Assembly (NCBI RefSeq): GCF_026151165.2
Contig: NZ_CP117849.1
Location: forward strand, 2,232,001-2,296,000
From: Cryobacterium sp. SO2
Lineage (GTDB): Bacteria; Actinomycetota; Actinomycetes; Actinomycetales; Microbacteriaceae
Reading direction: 5' to 3'
Length of the DNA stretch: 64,000 nt
In this document: in pieces, positions 24,621 to 32,860 of the stretch
How positions within the stretch are numbered: the first letter of the stretch is position 1
Layout of the letters: each line of letters starts with the position of its first letter
Program-made: the position numbers and the translations under genes
Notes under the pieces: generated by a model
Databases searched by the model: none
What the model was told of the DNA's origin: nothing
What the model saw: the letters and a program-made list of their open reading frames with translations, nothing else

Positions 24621-25514
24621 ATGAATTTTCCGCACATCGCACCCCTCTCCGCCGGGCTCACCCCGGCGGAGAGGGGTGCGCCCCCGCGCCGGCGGTTCAG
24701 CCTGCTGAACGCCTTCCGGCGCAAGAATGTCGGCTACCCGGAGCGGGTGGCCCTGGTCCTCATCATCGTGCTCACCCTGGTGCTCGTGGTCGCCCAGTGG
24801 ATCACGCCGCACGGCGCGAAAGACATCGTCGGTACCCCGCTCACCGCTCCTGACGGCGACTTCCTCCTCGGCACCGACAGCCAGGGACGTGACGTCTTCT
24901 CGCGCGTCCTGCTCGGGCTCCAGGCCAGCTGGTTCGGCGCGCTCGGGGTCATCGTCTTCGGCGTCCTCGTGGGCGGCACCATCGGCCTCATCGCCGGCAT
25001 GCTCGGCGGGATCATCGACACGGTCCTCATGAGGCTCACCGACGCGGCCCTCGCCCTGCCCGGCACCCTCGTCGCCCTCATGGTCGTCGCTGCCCTCGGC
25101 CCGAGCCTGCAGAACACCCTGATCGCCGTGGCCGTCACCTGGTGGCCCTGGTACGCCCGGATCGTGCGCGGCCAGACGCGCACGGTCATGTCGCTCCCCC
25201 ACGCCGACGCCGCACGTCTCGGCGGGTTCTCCCGCACGCGGATGGCCCTGGTGCACGTGCTGCCCGGCAGCATCGGCCCCATCCTGGTGGCCGCGTCCCT
25301 CGACGTGGGATCGGTTCTGCTGGTGCTCGCCGGTCTGTCGTTCATCGGGCTCGGGTCTGCCTCGCCGGCCGCCGAGATCGGCAGCATGTCGGCCGACGGC
25401 CTCACCTTCATCTTCAACGCCCCGTGGATTGCGTTGGCACCGGCGGTGGCCCTGTTCATCGTCGCCCTGCTGGCCAACTTCGCGGGCGACGCACTCCGAG
25501 AATTGGCGGACTGA
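24621..25514 (+). CDS. ABC transporter permease, DppC/OppC type
   Basis: 297 residues, starting 3 bp after the binding-protein stop. An OppC_N helix (ALVLIIVLTLVLVVAQW) is followed by LGTDSQGRDVFSRVLLGLQ and the EAA-like loop HADAARLGGFSRTRMALVHV. Codons 6-20 are formed by a 19-bp perfect hairpin (24638-24680), encoding Ala/Pro-rich sequence not seen in typical family N-termini. Permease order here is C then B, the reverse of the first transporter. Confidence 0.92.
   Translation: MNFPHIAPLSAGLTPAERGAPPRRRFSLLNAFRRKNVGYPERVALVLIIVLTLVLVVAQWITPHGAKDIVGTPLTAPDGDFLLGTDSQGRDVFSRVLLGLQASWFGALGVIVFGVLVGGTIGLIAGMLGGIIDTVLMRLTDAALALPGTLVALMVVAALGPSLQNTLIAVAVTWWPWYARIVRGQTRTVMSLPHADAARLGGFSRTRMALVHVLPGSIGPILVAASLDVGSVLLVLAGLSFIGLGSASPAAEIGSMSADGLTFIFNAPWIALAPAVALFIVALLANFAGDALRELAD
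24638..24680 (+). repeat. 19-bp perfect hairpin at the start of the permease gene
   Basis: Arms at 24638-24656 and 24662-24680 are exact reverse complements with a 5-base loop. There is no T tract, so simple termination is unlikely. By analogy with intercistronic hairpins such as the one after malE, it may protect or set off the binding-protein mRNA and lower expression of downstream genes. Confidence 0.8.
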
Positions 25515-25517
25515 GAC

Positions 25518-26519
25518 ATGCAGAAACTCATCCTCACCCGCATCGCCTCGCTCGCCGGGGTCATGCTGGTGCTCTCACTGGCCGTCTTCTTCATCCAACG
25601 GCTGATCCCCGCCGACCCGGTGCGCGCCCTCGTCGGCCGCACCGCCAGCCCCGAGGTCGTCGCGGCCGCCCGGGTGCAGCTGGGCCTGGACGACCCGTTC
25701 TTCGTGCAGTACGCACGGTTCCTCGGCAACCTCGTCCTGCACGGCGACCTCGGCAACTCCCTGCGCACGCGCAACCCTGTCGCCACCGATATCGGCGCCT
25801 TCCTGCCGGCGACACTCGAGCTGGTTCTCGTGGCCACCGTGCTGGCGCTGGTCGGCGGCCTGGTACTGGGAATCCTCAGCTCCAGGTCCGGTTGGCTGTC
25901 CTCTGTGATCAGGTTCGTCACCGTGGCCGGGTCGAGCTCGGCGACGTTCCTGGTCGGCATCCTCGCCATCCTCGTGCTCTACCGAAACCTGGGCTGGTTC
26001 CCGGCGGGCGGGCGCAGTGAAACCGTCCTGGCGCCGGGGCCCACCGGCTTCCTGCTCGTCGACACTCTCCTGGCGGGCAATCCGGCCGGCTGGCTCGACG
26101 CCCTCCGCCACCTGCTGCTGCCGGCCGCCGTGCTGGCGCTTGGCCCCACCGTAGCCATCGGACGCACCCTGCGCGGCTCGCTGCGCACGGTGATGCAGGC
26201 GGACTTCATCCGCTCCGCCCACGCCAAGGGCTTCACCTGGTCGGCCGTCACCGCCAGGCACGCCCTGCGCAACTCGGTCAACCCGGCGCTGTCCATGGCC
26301 GGGCTGCAGATCGGCTTGCTCTTCTCCGGCTCGGTGATCGTGGAGACGATCTTCTCCTGGCCCGGCGTCGGCGGCTATATGAGCAAGGCCATCGGGGCCT
26401 CGGACTTCCCCGCCATCGTCGGCGTCGTGCTGGTGCTCGGCGGCGCCTACGTTTTGATCAACTTCGTCGTCGACATGCTTCAACTCGTGATCGACCCCCG
26501 ACTGAGGAGCACCTCGTGA
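25518..26519 (+). CDS. ABC transporter permease, DppB/OppB type
   Basis: 333 residues with six helices. FFIQRLIPADPVRALVGR after helix 1 and the QLGLDDPFFVQYARFLGN segment are OppB hallmarks; the EAA-like loop includes RSAHAKGFTWSAVTARHALRN. It starts 3 bp after the preceding gene, and its stop overlaps the ATPase start by 4 bp. Confidence 0.94.
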   Translation: MQKLILTRIASLAGVMLVLSLAVFFIQRLIPADPVRALVGRTASPEVVAAARVQLGLDDPFFVQYARFLGNLVLHGDLGNSLRTRNPVATDIGAFLPATLELVLVATVLALVGGLVLGILSSRSGWLSSVIRFVTVAGSSSATFLVGILAILVLYRNLGWFPAGGRSETVLAPGPTGFLLVDTLLAGNPAGWLDALRHLLLPAAVLALGPTVAIGRTLRGSLRTVMQADFIRSAHAKGFTWSAVTARHALRNSVNPALSMAGLQIGLLFSGSVIVETIFSWPGVGGYMSKAIGASDFPAIVGVVLVLGGAYVLINFVVDMLQLVIDPRLRSTS

Positions 26520-28201
26520 CCGACACAGACACCGACACAGGCTCGGGCAGCGACACCGGCACCGCTCCCGTCGCCCGGGTGCGCGACCTCAGGGTGGAAT
26601 TCGACACCAACGACGGCACCGTCCTGGCCCTCCGCGGCGTCGACCTCGACATCCTCCCTGGCGAGATCATCGCCCTGGTCGGCGAGTCCGGATCGGGAAA
26701 GAGCGTGTTCAGCAGCTGCCTGATGGGCCTGCCGCCGGCCAGCCGCAAGACCACGGTCACCGGCTCGGTCTGGGTTGCCGGCGTCGACATGATCAACGGC
26801 GACCCGTCGCACCGCCGCGATGTGCGCCGACACCTGATGGGTGCCGTGTTCCAGGACCCGCTGACGTCGCTGGACCCCACCATGAAGATCGGTCGCCAGG
26901 TGCGCGAACGCGGGGCCGACACGGCCCGCGGCATCGCGGCCCTCGTGGACGCCGGCGTGCCACTGCCAGAGCAGCGCATGGAGCAGTGGCCGCACAGCCT
27001 CTCCGGCGGACTCCGTCAGCGCGTGAGCATCGCCGCGGCGCTCACCAGTGACGTGCGGGGCCCGACGGGCAGCGACGTGGACTCCCTGCGCATCCGTGCT
27101 CTCACCGATGAACACGACGGCACGCCGCGGTTGCTCATCGCCGACGAGCCCACCACGGCCCTGGACGTGCGCGTCCAGGCGCAGATCATCCAGCTCTTCG
27201 CTCGGCTGCGCGCCGAGCACGGCTGCTCCATCGTGCTGATCACGCACGATCTGGGCGTCGCGGCACAGATCGCCGACCGTATCGCCGTGATGTACCAGGG
27301 TGAGATCGTCGAGATCGGCGAAGCCGCGGCGGTGCTCGGTGACCCGCAGCACGACTACACCCGCCGGCTGCTGGGGGCACGCCTGGACATCAACAAGGTC
27401 TCGGCGGCAGTGACTGTCGGCAAGCCCACGGTGCCCGGGCAGGCGCGTGCCGCCGAGCCGGAACCCGTGCTCTCGCTGCAGGGCATCATCAAGAGCTTTC
27501 CCCGCGCGGACGGCAGACGCGGCGATCGCCTGACCGTGGTGCGCGGGGTGTCCCTCGACGTGCCGGCGGGTGGCTCTGTCACCCTGGTCGGCGAGAGCGG
27601 CTGCGGCAAGTCGACCCTGCTCAGGATCGCCACCGGGCTGGACTCCCCCGACTCCGGCACTGTCCGGGTCTCGGCCGCAGGCGGTAAGCCACAACTGGTG
27701 TTCCAGGATGCCGGCTCATCGCTCACGCCCTGGCTGAACGTGAACACCCAGATCGTGGAGCGCCTGCGCACCCGGGGGCTGTCCCGCCGGGACAGCCGCG
27801 AGGAGGCCGGCGCCATCCTCGAACGGGTCGGGCTCGACCAGCGTGCCGGCCGGTCCCGGCCACGCGAACTCTCCGGCGGACAGCGTCAACGGGTGGCCAT
27901 CGCCCGCGCGCTGGCCTCGTCACCGCGCATCCTCGTCTGCGACGAACCCGTGAGCGCCCTGGATGCGTCGTTGGCCTCGCGCGTGCTCGACCTGCTCGAG
28001 GAGCTGCGCGAGACGATGGGGATCGCGATCCTCATGGTCACCCACGACCTCGCGGTGGCCAAACGGATCGGTATCGACCTGGCCGTGATGTACGCGGGCG
28101 AGATCGTGGAGCGGGGCACCGTCGCCGAGGTCTTCGCCGCCCCGCAGCACGAGTACACCCGGGAGCTCCTGGCGGCCTCGCCCAGCATCTACACGGCCTG
28201 A
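26516..28201 (+). CDS. fused double ABC ATPase, peptide-type uptake
   Basis: 561 residues with two nucleotide-binding domains. Domain 1: Walker A GESGSGKS (56-63), Q-loop VFQDPLTSLDP, signature LSGGLRQRVSIA (Leu where Gln is usual), Walker B LLIADEPTTALD. Between signature and Walker B there is an insertion of about 25 residues (DVRGPTGSDVDSLRIRALTD and following) absent from the first cluster's ATPase. Domain 2: Walker A GESGCGKS, signature LSGGQRQRVAIA, Walker B ILVCDEPVSALD. GTG start at 26516 overlaps the upstream stop. Confidence 0.93.
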   Translation: MTDTDTDTGSGSDTGTAPVARVRDLRVEFDTNDGTVLALRGVDLDILPGEIIALVGESGSGKSVFSSCLMGLPPASRKTTVTGSVWVAGVDMINGDPSHRRDVRRHLMGAVFQDPLTSLDPTMKIGRQVRERGADTARGIAALVDAGVPLPEQRMEQWPHSLSGGLRQRVSIAAALTSDVRGPTGSDVDSLRIRALTDEHDGTPRLLIADEPTTALDVRVQAQIIQLFARLRAEHGCSIVLITHDLGVAAQIADRIAVMYQGEIVEIGEAAAVLGDPQHDYTRRLLGARLDINKVSAAVTVGKPTVPGQARAAEPEPVLSLQGIIKSFPRADGRRGDRLTVVRGVSLDVPAGGSVTLVGESGCGKSTLLRIATGLDSPDSGTVRVSAAGGKPQLVFQDAGSSLTPWLNVNTQIVERLRTRGLSRRDSREEAGAILERVGLDQRAGRSRPRELSGGQRQRVAIARALASSPRILVCDEPVSALDASLASRVLDLLEELRETMGIAILMVTHDLAVAKRIGIDLAVMYAGEIVERGTVAEVFAAPQHEYTRELLAASPSIYTA

Positions 28202-28288
28202 GCGCCCAGCACACCACCGCACTGCGCCCACCGCACTGCGCCCTCTGCACTACCCACTGTCCTCCCCACCAGCCCCCGAAGGAATCCC

Positions 28289-29137
28289 ATGACCTCTCAC
28301 CCCTTACCGGTTCCGGCCGCCCGCGACTGGGCCGACGGAACGTCACTGGCGGTCGAGGGACTGCCCCAGCGACTCGTCAGGTTCGTGCTCGGCTACGAAC
28401 CGATCCGGGAGGACGTGTCGATAGCCGGTGGCGACCCTTACCGCATCCTGCTCGAACCGGTGACCGCGGCGGCTGTCGTCTACGAACGCGGCTGGGTGCT
28501 GCTCGACAGCGGATTCAACGTCGACACCATCCGCGACCCCGAGGCCAGGGCCGCCCACTACAACTGGGACAGTTACACCGCCATCATCACGCCGGGCGAC
28601 GCGCTGCGCGACCAGGTCGCCGCGGCCGGGCTCGACTGGGCGGAGCTGGCCGGATGCGCCATCTCGCACGTGCACATCGACCACACCGGCGGGCTCCGCC
28701 TGCTCGCGGACGGCCCTCCCGTGCTCTTCCAGCGCGCCGAATGGACCTTCGCCTCGACCGTGGCCGGGCTCGAGCACTTCGCCGCCACCGACGACTTCCT
28801 CCGCGACGGCCTCGACATCGTGCTGCTCGACGGCGACACCGTGCTGGCCCCCGGGCTGACGGCGCTCGACACCCGCGGTCACACCCCCGGTCACCAGTCC
28901 TTCAGGGTGGACCTCGCTGAGGGCAGCATCGTGCTCGCCTGCGACGCCGCCGACCTGCGGGCGAACATCACCGAGTCCACGCCCTGCGGCTCCACCGCGC
29001 TGCCGGAGGGCGCGGCGGACGCCCAAGCCTCGATCGACCGGTTGCACGCCCTCGACGCCGAGCCGGGGGTCGAGGTCTGGCCTGGGCACGACCCGGACTG
29101 GTGGGCGTGGCAGAACTTCCGCGACCAGTGGGCGTAG
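28289..29137 (+). CDS. N-acyl homoserine lactonase-type metallo-beta-lactamase hydrolase
   Basis: 282 residues. The dinuclear zinc motif HVHIDH is at 127-132, the third-histidine motif is RGHTPGHQS (His198), the bridging aspartate is in LACDAADL (Asp219), and the last ligand is in VWPGHDPD. This is the AhlD/AttM/AiiA arrangement; such enzymes open lactone rings, including acyl-homoserine lactones. GAAGGA precedes the ATG. No LuxI or LuxR-type sensor is present, so the natural substrate may be another lactone or ester. Placement after a complete ABC importer suggests hydrolysis of an imported compound. Confidence 0.85.
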   Translation: MTSHPLPVPAARDWADGTSLAVEGLPQRLVRFVLGYEPIREDVSIAGGDPYRILLEPVTAAAVVYERGWVLLDSGFNVDTIRDPEARAAHYNWDSYTAIITPGDALRDQVAAAGLDWAELAGCAISHVHIDHTGGLRLLADGPPVLFQRAEWTFASTVAGLEHFAATDDFLRDGLDIVLLDGDTVLAPGLTALDTRGHTPGHQSFRVDLAEGSIVLACDAADLRANITESTPCGSTALPEGAADAQASIDRLHALDAEPGVEVWPGHDPDWWAWQNFRDQWA

Positions 29138-29224
29138 GCACCTGACCGACCGCTGCTCATACACCGCCCCACGCCCGACCTCGCCTCACCCTGAACCCGT
29201 TTGAACTTGCCTGAAGGAACCACC

Positions 29225-29998
29225 ATGCATATCGTCCTCGTCCACGGAGCCGGCGGTACCCCGTCCACCTGGAGCGCCGTCACACCGGTCCTCGAAGCCC
29301 GCGGTCTCCCCCACACTCTCGTCAGCAACCCGCTGAAGTCCCTGCGAACAGATGTGGCGAACACCCTCGCCGTGATCGACTCCGTTCAGGGCCCGGTTCT
29401 CCTGGTCGGCCACTCCTATGGCGGCGCCGTGATCACCAATGCCGGCCGTCACGATGCCGTGCAGGGTCTCGTCTACATCGCCGCGTTCGCGCCCGATCAC
29501 AACGAATCGGTCACCGACGTCGTGCGGCGGTACGAGCCGGCCGAAGTGTCGAAGTACATGGAGCGCGGCGAGAACGGCGAGTGGTCGACCGGGCGAGGCG
29601 GCGACTTCTGGGCCGAGATCGGCTGGGACGTTCCCGCGGAGCACCGCGAGTCCCTGATCAGCGAGACCCGCCGCTCCGAGAACGCCATTTTCGACGAGGA
29701 GTCCCACGATCCAGCCTGGCAGGTGCTGCCCAGCTGGTACCTCGTTGCCAGCCGGGATCGCACGCTGCGCCCGGATGCCCAGCGTGACATGGCGGCCAGG
29801 GCCGGTGCCGTGACCACCTCGATCGACACCAGCCATTTCACGCCGCGGGTCGCTCCCGAGACCGTCGTCGACGTGATCGAACGCGCTTTCAGAGCGCTCG
29901 CTTCCGGGAATCCAGCCGGGAAGTCCGCCGGGCACTCGGCCGCTGAGGCCCTGGTCGAGCACCAGGCCGACGCGGTCGCCACTCACCCAGCCGGGTGA
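29225..29998 (+). CDS. alpha/beta hydrolase
   Basis: 257 residues from the ATG at 29225 (AAGGA seven bases upstream). The oxyanion strand is MHIVLVHGAGGTPSTW, the nucleophile elbow GHSYGG carries Ser64, and a late histidine is in SIDTSHFTPR. The family resembles small esterases of the salicylate-esterase/pyrethroid-hydrolase type. The Ala/Gly-rich C-terminal ~25 residues are outside the core fold. It lies between the lactonase-type enzyme and an MFS permease and overlaps the latter by 4 bp, so the three are probably one unit. Confidence 0.88.
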   Translation: MHIVLVHGAGGTPSTWSAVTPVLEARGLPHTLVSNPLKSLRTDVANTLAVIDSVQGPVLLVGHSYGGAVITNAGRHDAVQGLVYIAAFAPDHNESVTDVVRRYEPAEVSKYMERGENGEWSTGRGGDFWAEIGWDVPAEHRESLISETRRSENAIFDEESHDPAWQVLPSWYLVASRDRTLRPDAQRDMAARAGAVTTSIDTSHFTPRVAPETVVDVIERAFRALASGNPAGKSAGHSAAEALVEHQADAVATHPAG

Positions 29999-31197
29999 TG
30001 GGCCGCACCGGAACCACCGGCACGCTGGGCGCCCGCTTCTGGCTGATCTTCGCCGCATCCACTCTCACCGGCATCGCCAATTCGGCCAGCGCACCCGTGC
30101 TGTCGCGGTTCGCCACGGATGTGCTCGGCGGCACATCCGCGCTGGCTGGCCTCATCGTCTCGGTCTCGTCCTTCGTGTCGATCATCGTGCAGCCGGCGGC
30201 CGGCGCCGCCACCGATCGCTTCGGGCACAAGCGGGTCGCCATCATCGGCTCGATTCTGGGTGCGTTTGGCTTCGCGATCATCCTGGGCGCCACCGGGGCC
30301 GTGGACGCTGCCACCAGCAGGGTGGTCTTCGGCATCGGCTACGCGGCGCTCGGAACCGCCGTCATGGCGTGGGTGATCTCCGCGGTCGAACCCGGTAACA
30401 GGGGGCGCGCCCTCAGCCTCTATGGCATCAGCATCTGGCTCGGACTGGCGTTGGGCCCGCAGATCGGGGAAACGGTCTACCAGGCGTGGGGATACCAGAG
30501 CGTCTGGGTTCTGTGCGGCATCATCCAGGTGGCCGCGCTCGTCTGTGTCCTGCCGGCCGCCGACCCGTTCCGGCGCATCGCCGCCGTGGTGCCGGCAACC
30601 AGATCGTCTCGAGCCCGGGACTGGCGCAGCGCGTTCACCGCCGTGGCCCGGCCCGGCACCGTCGCCGCGCTCGCCTGGTCAGGTGAGGGATTCCTGCTCG
30701 CGTTCCTGATCGTGCACCTCGAGCACAACGGGCTCTCCAGCGACGGCCTCCTTGGTGCGGCCAGCGTGTTCACAGTCTTCGCCGCGAGCGTCATCGGCAC
30801 CCGCCTGCTGCTGGGCGGGTTGCCCGATCGGGTGGGTCCGGTGCGCACGGCCACCGGCTCGTTGGTGGTGTTGGCCGCCGGCATGGCGATCCTCGGCTAT
30901 TCCTACTCCTTCCCCGTTGCTGCGGTCGGTGCTGTGCTGATGGGCACCGGCTTCGCGCCGCTGTACCCGGCGCTCACCATGCTCGCCACCGCGACCCTGG
31001 ATCCGGCCCGCCGCGGCGCCGGGCTGGGGGTCTTCTCCGCCTTCACCAGCATCGGCTACGCCGCCGGGGCCGTGCTCGGCGGCGTGGTCGCCGACCTGCT
31101 CGGCGAGAACAACGCATTCCTCGTCGTCGCCGCGATGCAACTGCTGGCCATCCCGATTCTGCGCTCCTCCTGGCGGGGTCGCCCGCGCTCCCGATAG
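29995..31197 (+). CDS. MFS transporter
   Basis: About 400 residues with twelve predicted helices. The loop 2-3 motif DRFGHKRVAIIGS is the MFS signature between helices 2 and 3, and a weaker copy (LPDRVGPVRTATGS) follows helix 8. GTG at 29995 overlaps the hydrolase stop; the next codon is ATG. As the last gene of the transporter-hydrolase cluster it could export a product or toxic analogue, which is inference only. Confidence 0.9.
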   Translation: MMGRTGTTGTLGARFWLIFAASTLTGIANSASAPVLSRFATDVLGGTSALAGLIVSVSSFVSIIVQPAAGAATDRFGHKRVAIIGSILGAFGFAIILGATGAVDAATSRVVFGIGYAALGTAVMAWVISAVEPGNRGRALSLYGISIWLGLALGPQIGETVYQAWGYQSVWVLCGIIQVAALVCVLPAADPFRRIAAVVPATRSSRARDWRSAFTAVARPGTVAALAWSGEGFLLAFLIVHLEHNGLSSDGLLGAASVFTVFAASVIGTRLLLGGLPDRVGPVRTATGSLVVLAAGMAILGYSYSFPVAAVGAVLMGTGFAPLYPALTMLATATLDPARRGAGLGVFSAFTSIGYAAGAVLGGVVADLLGENNAFLVVAAMQLLAIPILRSSWRGRPRSR

Positions 31198-31291
31198 GCC
31201 GCCGCTCCTCCACAGACGGCATGACGAACGACCTTTCCACACCCCCTTCGAGAGGGGTTGGAGTGTCGGTGGTGGGTGCGATTATCAACGC

Positions 31292-32776
31292 ATGAGCAGC
31301 CCAGCAGAGCAGTTCCCGCCCGATCCGGATGGTCCGGATCACGACGCCCGCGGCCCGGATGCCGGCGCCCACGAACACGCCCACCGACGACGCCACACCC
31401 TGCAAGAGCAGGCCCGGACAACCCTGGCCAGGAAGGTCGCGAAGGCCCAGAAAGCCCACCGGAGCATCGCGAAAGCGAACGCGAAACGGGCCCGCGTGCT
31501 CGCCGACCTGCAGCAGTGGAGCAGCGACCCGATGAACGCGAAACTGCTCAACCCCGACTACGCCCTCGAGCGGGCGCGCGGCCCGGTCCTCACCGACGCG
31601 CAGGCAAGTCCGCGGACGATCGCCGCCTGGGAAGACCAGGAGATCGCCCGCCGCACCGTGATCAGCGAGGTCGCCTGCGCCCTGCATGTGGCCGATCGCA
31701 CCGCGGAGAACCTGATCGGCGAATCCGCGTTGTTCGCCGGGCCGATGACGTTGACCCTCACGGCGATGAGCCAGGGTGAGATCAGTTACCGGCACGGGCA
31801 GGTGTTGATGGAGCAGCTCAGCTTCATCTCCCTCGAGGAAGCCGCCGAGCTGGAAGCAGAGCTGTTGCCCGCGGCCAAAGACCTCACCGTGGGCAAACTC
31901 AAGGTCAAGGCCCGACGGTTGCGGGAACACCGGCACCCGGAAACCCTCACCACCCGCGCCACCGCCGCAATCGCTGACCGGGGAGTGTGGTGGGAGGGCC
32001 GACCAGACGGCATGGGCACTCTCACCTGGTACGGCACCGCCGCGCAAACCCAAGCCGCGCACGACCGACTCACCCGCATCGCCCAGGCCACGCAGGACGC
32101 CGAACGCCAGGACGACAACATCCCGGAGGACCAGCGCCGCACCATCGGCCAGATCTGCGCCGACGCGCTGGCGGACCTGACCCTGGACGGCGTCACCCCG
32201 ACCGGCACCGGCGGCGGCATCCACGGGCAGGTGATGATCACCGTCCCGGTGCTCACCCTGCTGGGTCGCACCGAGGAGCCCGGTTTTCTCGAAGGATACG
32301 GGCCGATCCCCGCCGACGTCGCCCGGGAGATCACCGGCGGAGCGCCCAGCCTCACCCGGCTGCTGACCCACCCGGAAACCGGTGCCGTGCTCTCCGTCGG
32401 GAAAGAGCATTACACCGTCCCCGCCGACCTCCGCCGCTGGCTCAGACTACGAGACGGCACCTGCCGGTTCCCCGGCTGCACCCGGCCGGCATCCCGCAGC
32501 GAGATCGACCACACCACAGCGTGGGAGCACGGCGGACCCACCGACTACGACAACCTCGCCCACCTCTGCGGCCCCCACCACCGGCTCAAGCACCAGACCC
32601 TGTGGTCGGTCGTGCAGGAACCCGGCGGGGTGCTGGTCTGGACCTCCCCGGCCGGCGCCACCCACCGCACCTACCCCGAAACCACCCTCGGACCACCACC
32701 CACACCGACCCCCAGAAGCGACCGGCCTACGCCCGAGCCCCGGCCGGATGCCCCGGACACCCCTCCACCCTTCTAA
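31292..32776 (+). CDS. DUF222 protein with C-terminal HNH endonuclease domain
   Basis: 494 residues. A long helical DUF222 region (about 40-330) ends in an HNH domain: CRFPGCTRPASRSEIDHTTA, then HLCGPHHRLKH, with both zinc-type cysteine pairs and the catalytic histidine present. The C-terminal tail is Pro-rich. These proteins are highly multicopy in Microbacteriaceae and related actinobacteria; their role is not established. Intergenic DNA before it contains a weak hairpin (about 31239-31258). It converges on the signal-peptidase fusion gene. Confidence 0.93.
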   Translation: MSSPAEQFPPDPDGPDHDARGPDAGAHEHAHRRRHTLQEQARTTLARKVAKAQKAHRSIAKANAKRARVLADLQQWSSDPMNAKLLNPDYALERARGPVLTDAQASPRTIAAWEDQEIARRTVISEVACALHVADRTAENLIGESALFAGPMTLTLTAMSQGEISYRHGQVLMEQLSFISLEEAAELEAELLPAAKDLTVGKLKVKARRLREHRHPETLTTRATAAIADRGVWWEGRPDGMGTLTWYGTAAQTQAAHDRLTRIAQATQDAERQDDNIPEDQRRTIGQICADALADLTLDGVTPTGTGGGIHGQVMITVPVLTLLGRTEEPGFLEGYGPIPADVAREITGGAPSLTRLLTHPETGAVLSVGKEHYTVPADLRRWLRLRDGTCRFPGCTRPASRSEIDHTTAWEHGGPTDYDNLAHLCGPHHRLKHQTLWSVVQEPGGVLVWTSPAGATHRTYPETTLGPPPTPTPRSDRPTPEPRPDAPDTPPPF

Positions 32777-32860
32777 CGCCCCGAGAAGACGTGCCGATAT
32801 GAGACGTCGGCCGAATCAGCTTCAGGCCAAGACCACCTCCACCGATCGGGCAGACCCGCG

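Noticed and set aside
28289..29137. Part of a local quorum-sensing circuit
   Set aside because: No LuxI-type synthase or LuxR-type autoinducer receptor occurs in the window; the only LuxR-like protein is a NarL-type response regulator.
31239..31258. Terminator after the MFS gene
   Set aside because: The stem (ACCCC / GGGGT) is short with a mismatched inner part; not strong enough to call.
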